A stretch of 54,235 nt of DNA from positions 1 through 54,235 of the forward strand of contig SVND01000011.1 in the NCBI GenBank assembly GCA_015067075.1, in the 5' to 3' direction. Within the stretch, counting starts at the first letter, position 1, and each line of letters opens with the position of its first letter. The notes below the pieces were generated by a model. It had not been told where the DNA came from, did not search any database, and saw only the letters and a list, made by a program, of their open reading frames with translations. This stretch comes from Oscillospiraceae bacterium (lineage in GTDB: Bacteria; Bacillota; Clostridia; Oscillospirales; SIG530). This document shows, piece after piece, positions 50,957 to 54,235 of this stretch. Position numbers and translations under genes: made by a program.

Positions 50957-52180
50957 TTAAAAGCCCCATTGCTTATGTGCCGCCGCAAGGTCCTCTTCGG
51001 ATGGTGCGTACGGTCTTGATGAGCAGGGGATATCGACGTTGCCGTTTTCATCGGGGAAGGGTGACAAAAAGTCATTTTCATATTTTACGCGATCCTCTTC
51101 CTTGCGGAAATCGGGGATATCATAGGGCTTGCTTCCCTCGAGGATACTGCGCCAACCGAGAATAGCGACGGATGCCATGGCTGTGGCACGGTAAACGTCC
51201 CAATAGGGCTGTTTATTTTCGCGAATGGCGTTAAAGAAGTTGAAAATTACCCAAAAATCGCCGCCGCCGTGACCGCCCTTAGCCGCAAGGTCGCCGTGGC
51301 TTTGCCACTGAGCCTTGTATGTGTTCCAATGTCCTACGTCATCGCTCGGGGGCGGAGCCCAATGGCTGTAGCAAAGGCGGACGCTTTCTTCGTCTCCGCG
51401 GACAGTTTCAGCGCTACCCTTTGTGCAAGAAAGGCGATACCAATTTCCGTGAGGCTCAAAGCCTGCACAGCCTGTCACGCGCATAACAGCGCCTGTATCT
51501 GTCTGGCAAAGCATTATTGCGCCGGAGTCGCCGCTGCGGAAAGCCGTACCTTTAAGATGGGTGGGGTTAAACGATGCCATACCTGTAACACGGACGGGCA
51601 TTGCATCTGTCATCTGCATAAGAGGAGCGAGGGAATGAGTTATGTAATAAGAGCGCGGTGTCCAGTTGCGCCAATGAAGCTCACCGGGCGCAAGGCTGTT
51701 TTTCTCCTCGGGACTTACTGTATGAACGTATTCGCCCTCAGCGTAAGCAAGCTCGCCCAATGTGCCGCCTTTGTAAAGGCGCTCAAGCTCCTGATTTGCG
51801 CACATTTGCGGATAGTTTTCAAGCAGAGAATAGATAGCGCCGCTCTTTTCAACGGCACGGCAAAGAGCAACGCCTTCGCCCATGGTGCAGTTGCTTGCGC
51901 ATTCGCTTAAAACATGGATGCCTTTTTCAAGGCAACGGACAGCGAAAGGCGCATGCTGATGGAAATAGTTGGAGAGCAAAACAGCTTCAAGACCTTCATG
52001 CTCAATAAAATCGTCGAAATTATTGTAACAAGCGATAGAAGGGCATTTGCTTTTCCAGTGGCTGAGTGTGTTTTCGTTCTTGTCGCAAATGGCAACGACT
52101 TCGCCGCCGCAATCATTTACGATGTCGATAAAAGCAGAGCCGCGTCCGCCGCCGAAAACACCGAGTTTGATTTTCTTCAT
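50957..52180 (-). CDS. Second Gfo/Idh/MocA-family protein, EKP lysine replaced
   Basis: This 407-residue paralogue of the product of the gene at 48110 has Rossmann start IKLGVFGGGRGS, LLSNYFHQHAPFAVRCLEKG, the altered catalytic block SECAS (Glu93-Cys94), LLENYPQMCAN and AYAEGEYVH. A Gly/His-rich GGHGGGDFW motif occurs in the C-terminal domain, as in its paralogue (THGGGDFF). It is presumably part of sugar or sugar-acid processing; the reaction is unknown. ATG 52180 has GAAGGAGG upstream. It is the first gene of the operon with the solute-binding protein. Confidence 0.85.
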   Translation of the reverse strand: MKKIKLGVFGGGRGSAFIDIVNDCGGEVVAICDKNENTLSHWKSKCPSIACYNNFDDFIEHEGLEAVLLSNYFHQHAPFAVRCLEKGIHVLSECASNCTMGEGVALCRAVEKSGAIYSLLENYPQMCANQELERLYKGGTLGELAYAEGEYVHTVSPEEKNSLAPGELHWRNWTPRSYYITHSLAPLMQMTDAMPVRVTGMASFNPTHLKGTAFRSGDSGAIMLCQTDTGAVMRVTGCAGFEPHGNWYRLSCTKGSAETVRGDEESVRLCYSHWAPPPSDDVGHWNTYKAQWQSHGDLAAKGGHGGGDFWVIFNFFNAIRENKQPYWDVYRATAMASVAILGWRSILEGSKPYDIPDFRKEEDRVKYENDFLSPFPDENGNVDIPCSSRPYAPSEEDLAAAHKQWGF

Positions 52181-52220
52181 GGTACAGTTCCTCCTTCGAA
52201 TCAAAAAATTCGAGCATAAA

Positions 52221-52235
52221 TTGCATTGATTGCAA
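52221..52235. promoter_or_regulatory. Operator-like inverted repeat at the second Gfo/Idh promoter
   Basis: TTGCA-n5-TGCAA, lying from about +1 to +15 of the transcript predicted from the promoter at 52243-52271, the same placement as the repeat at 49393-49410. Flanking AACCG fits a LacI-family site. A bound repressor would block transcription. Confidence 0.55.
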
Positions 52236-52242
52236 CGGTTAC

Positions 52243-52271
52243 ATTATAGCTTATTTTCTTTTTTTTGTCAA
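52243..52271 (-). promoter_or_regulatory. Consensus sigma-A promoter of the Gfo/Idh-binding protein operon
   Basis: On the minus strand TTGACA (52271-52266), 17-bp spacer, TATAAT (52248-52243). Both hexamers are perfect, the strongest promoter in the window, and plausible only with tight repression. Confidence 0.9.
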
Positions 52272-52385
52272 GCGTTAAATGACTTTTTTTTTCATAGATT
52301 TGAAATGTTTTTTCAGCGGGCAAAAAATAAAAAATATCTCCGATAAAAATTAAAGAAGTTCCAAGAAAAATACATGAAGTTTTAC

Positions 52386-52414
52386 TTGAAATGATATGAA
52401 ATATGGTATATAAT
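52386..52414 (+). promoter_or_regulatory. Promoter of the SGNH lipoprotein gene
   Basis: TTGAAA (52386-52391), 17-bp spacer, TATAAT (52409-52414). The start site near 52421 is followed by GAAGAAGGGATG and ATG 52441. It is divergent from the Gfo/Idh operon. Confidence 0.75.
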
Positions 52415-52440
52415 ATTAAAAAAGAAGAAGGGATGATTTT

Positions 52441-53763
52441 ATGAAGATCAAAAGCTTAATTTCCGTGCTTTTGGCGCTGATGCTCCTTATCGTACCTGCT
52501 TGTCAAGGCGGCGAGGCGGGCAATGATGAAAGCACACCAACACCCACCGTCGCTGACACGCCGACGGCAGAGCCTACTGACGAGCCAACACCGACTCCAA
52601 CGGAAGCTCCAACACCTACACCTGACCCGTTACAAGAATTAAAGGAGAAAAATAAAGTGTTTGACCTTGGATTATTTACTCAAAAGCTTTGGGAAGGCGA
52701 TACCGTCTACCATGAAGCTGTCGGATTTTTACAGGATTATGACGGAAGCATAAGAAGCGGCGAGCTTTTGTATACTCCCGATACCATCGTTTCCGTAAGA
52801 TCAAGCAAGCTTGACGTTGAATACGTTGAAGGCGTTGACTACGTCATTGAGGGCAAGCGAATCGTTTTGACGGAAAATTCCTCTATTCCTGTAATGCCGA
52901 GCGAAAAGTATTCGCCCTTTTACCCCGATGAAAACTTGGATTGGCTCATGTCTGAAATTGATTTTTACCGCTATATTGCCGTTGACGGCACTGTGCGCGA
53001 TTATCAGATAGACGTAACCTATACCCACAGCGAAAAGTGGGACGGATTTGTACCGCAATCCCAGATCGACAAGCTTCCCAAGACGAAGGCAAAGCTTGAA
53101 AATAACGAGCCGCTTAATGTGGTTTTCTACGGCGACAGCATTACTGCAGGCTGGGAAGCCAGCGGTGTTAACGAAAAGGTGCTTGACGTAAATACGCTCA
53201 AGGAGTTTACGCTCAGATCCACTCGCACACCCAACTGTCCGGCGTGGGCAAATCTCGTTGCAAAACAGCTTGGCGTTGCATACGATAACAGCAACGTTAC
53301 ATATATCAATCGCGGCGCAGGCGGATCGACGTCCAAATGGGGCGTGACAAACGCGGAGCAGCTCGTTGTTCCCACAGCGCCCGACCTTCTTATAATTGCT
53401 TTCGGTATGAATCAGGTCGGTCAGAGTGGCTCGTCCATCGCAAGTGAAATTGAAATGATAATTGATACGGTCAGGGAGAAATACCCCAATTGCGAATTTG
53501 TTATCGTTTCCACAATGGAAGCAAATACGGAGTGCCATTCCTTTGTAAATCACAAGCTTGCGGAGCAGGAGCAGGCGTATTTTGACCTGCAAAGTGCTCT
53601 TTCCGATTATCCTATTGCTGTAGCGCCCGTTCATTCCGTGTTCCATGCGCTTTATGATAACGGTAAGATCTATATGGATATTACGGGTAATAACCTTAAC
53701 CATCCTAACGATTTCTCCGTCCGCGTTTATGCGCAAACTATCCTTGCAACTTTAGGTGCATAA
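52441..53763 (+). CDS. Secreted SGNH/GDSL esterase lipoprotein
   Basis: This 440-residue protein has a lipoprotein signal with lipobox IVPAC (Cys21), then a Thr/Pro-rich spacer (~30-62, PTPTEAPTPTPDP) that extends the enzyme from the membrane. A beta-rich N-terminal domain (~70-210) precedes the SGNH domain: VVFYGDSITAGW (Ser233), NRGAGGSTSKWG, IAFGMNQVG and NLNHPNDFSV with the catalytic His. It probably deacylates an extracellular polysaccharide such as xylan or pectin (inference). It is monocistronic with its own promoter and terminator, divergent from the sugar-linked Gfo/Idh operon. Confidence 0.88.
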   Translation: MKIKSLISVLLALMLLIVPACQGGEAGNDESTPTPTVADTPTAEPTDEPTPTPTEAPTPTPDPLQELKEKNKVFDLGLFTQKLWEGDTVYHEAVGFLQDYDGSIRSGELLYTPDTIVSVRSSKLDVEYVEGVDYVIEGKRIVLTENSSIPVMPSEKYSPFYPDENLDWLMSEIDFYRYIAVDGTVRDYQIDVTYTHSEKWDGFVPQSQIDKLPKTKAKLENNEPLNVVFYGDSITAGWEASGVNEKVLDVNTLKEFTLRSTRTPNCPAWANLVAKQLGVAYDNSNVTYINRGAGGSTSKWGVTNAEQLVVPTAPDLLIIAFGMNQVGQSGSSIASEIEMIIDTVREKYPNCEFVIVSTMEANTECHSFVNHKLAEQEQAYFDLQSALSDYPIAVAPVHSVFHALYDNGKIYMDITGNNLNHPNDFSVRVYAQTILATLGA

Positions 53764-53775
53764 CAGCATATATTT

Positions 53776-53808
53776 AAGGCTCGCTTGTTCGGCGAGCCTT
53801 TGTTATAG
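53776..53808 (+). terminator. Terminator of the SGNH lipoprotein gene
   Basis: Stem AAGGCTCGC/GCGAGCCTT (53776-53800) with a 7-nt loop, followed by TGTTAT. It lies 12 bp after the stop codon. Confidence 0.8.
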
Positions 53809-53831
53809 GAGTTTTACCGCAAATCACCATA

Positions 53832-53921
53832 GTAGGGACAGGCGTATCGACTGTCCAAAAGTTGAGTTAAGCCTATTGCAAATGGCGTAGCGTTAGGCTC
53901 GTCGAGGACGCCGAGCCCTAC
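53832..53921. repeat. Palindromic dispersed repeat (MITE-like)
   Basis: The outer arms GTAGGGACAGGCGTATCGAC (53832-53851) and GTCGAGGACGCCGAGCCCTAC (53901-53921, quoted in two overlapping parts as GTCGAGGACGCCGAG and GAGCCCTAC) are imperfect inverted repeats of each other around a ~50-nt AT-rich centre. A partial arm occurs at 47799-47816. No ORF is inside. Similar units are common between genes in Clostridia. Confidence 0.65.
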
Positions 53922-54077
53922 GGGGTTACGGTCGATCGTCGGGGATAAATGCTCCGCACGGAGACTTTTTTACTGACAAAGCAGCTGTAAGCTTTGATGG
54001 GATTTTCCTCAATCGTAAATCATAATTTTCGTCAAAGCGTGCGGACAAGTTTAATGAATAAATCAAATAAAAGCGAA
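53922..54077. other. Non-coding stretch with a long-range hairpin
   Basis: There is no supported gene. GCTTTGA (about 53991-53997) pairs with TCAAAGC (about 54033-54039) around an AT-rich loop, upstream of a strong terminator. It could be a decayed gene end or a small transcript. Confidence 0.35.
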
Positions 54078-54116
54078 AAAAATAGTAGTACGGATCTCCG
54101 TGCTACTATTTTTATT
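54078..54116. terminator. Strong rho-independent terminator
   Basis: AAAAATAGTAG-t-ACGGA/TCCGT-g-CTACTATTTTT (54078-54113) with a 2-nt loop and a T-rich tail. A-rich on the other side, so it may work both ways. It is not associated with an obvious upstream gene. Confidence 0.8.
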
Positions 54117-54151
54117 GTAATAGCCAAGCTTTTCAAAGAAAAGGTTGGCGT

Positions 54152-54235
54152 GAAAACCACCAGCAGTGCTGGTGGTTCTAAAAAGCTTTAGCTATGAGTA
54201 GAAAAAGTATCCTCCTTTTGCTATAATAAGTGTAG
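54152..54235 (+). mobile_element. Probable left end of an IS200/IS605-type element (truncated by window edge)
   Basis: A perfect 11-bp hairpin AACCACCAGCA/TGCTGGTGGTT with a 1-nt loop (54155-54177) is followed by TTAGCTATGAG, then GTATCCTCCTTTTG and TGC-TATAAT (54219-54227, extended -10). IS200/IS605 elements have such subterminal hairpins recognised by TnpA, and an anti-RBS sequence (CCTCC) before the transposase start. The tnpA gene itself would lie beyond the window. Confidence 0.5.

Noticed and set aside
53994-54191. 65-residue ORF near the right edge
   Set aside because: Crosses a strong terminator and the IS-like hairpin; low-complexity sequence without family resemblance.
1-54235. tRNA, rRNA genes or CRISPR arrays
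   Set aside because: Looked for in all intergenic stretches; no cloverleaf, no complete rRNA and no regularly spaced repeats were seen.

Overview
The window looks like a chromosomal segment of a low-to-mid-GC anaerobic Firmicute of class Clostridia, probably an uncultured gut or rumen lineage. The evidence is the gene order yicC-remA-gmk-rpoZ-priA-def-fmt-(Zn protease)-rsmB-rlmN-stp-prkC-rsgA-thiN, oxygen-sensitive enzymes (a glycyl radical enzyme with its radical-SAM activase, several 4Fe-4S proteins), Gram-positive lipoprotein signals, and sigma-A promoters with frequent extended -10 elements. No rRNA, tRNA or CRISPR array was recognised. No database search was possible; every call is from reading the sequence.

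Layout. 1-134 is a GC-rich, hairpin-dense block that may be the right end (omega-RNA region) of an IS200/IS605-type element. 160-2323 encodes an RpiR-type sugar-phosphate regulator and an OPA-type transporter. 2569-7893 (minus) holds a complete carbohydrate ABC transporter (ATPase, two permeases, solute-binding protein) followed by a separately promoted OB-fold-like lipoprotein. 7999-10203 is a self-contained two-gene unit, with its own promoter and terminator: a PP-loop ATPase with a Zn-ribbon and a possible peptide-binding N-terminus, plus a flavodoxin/2[4Fe-4S] protein. 10208-15732 (minus) has a TPR-like lipoprotein, fructose-bisphosphate aldolase and a class A PBP. 15883-18672 has a BofC-C-like small protein and an orphan yycH-yycI pair. 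18669-28663 is mixed housekeeping: mgtC, DUF378, ruvX, an M14 peptidase, a nudix-lexA-membrane protein-prmA-radical SAM operon, a lipid kinase, an rlmL-like gene, trmN6 and rsmI.

28689-42186 is the long conserved information-processing and signalling operon. Genes are packed with 1-8 bp overlaps or tiny gaps and are driven at least by a strong promoter before yicC. It joins translation and N-terminal formyl processing (def, fmt), rRNA methylation (rsmB, rlmN), replication restart (priA) and the PASTA kinase/phosphatase pair.

42183-47243 looks like an accessory appendix: an SGNH hydrolase, a glycyl radical enzyme with unusual active-site and glycyl-loop sequences, its activase, and a secreted carbohydrate-binding-like protein with a C-terminal NPDTG/TM anchor. 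47254-48070 is non-coding but highly structured: a candidate RNA of about 380 nt with an extended -10 promoter on the minus strand, and dispersed repeat copies. 48110-53763 is a second sugar-related locus: two Gfo/Idh/MocA proteins with Cys where the usual EKP lysine sits, an orphan solute-binding lipoprotein, two strong minus-strand promoters each with an operator-like inverted repeat at the start site, and a divergent SGNH lipoprotein. The right edge carries a dispersed palindromic repeat, a terminator, and what looks like the left end of another IS200/IS605-type element whose transposase would lie outside the window.
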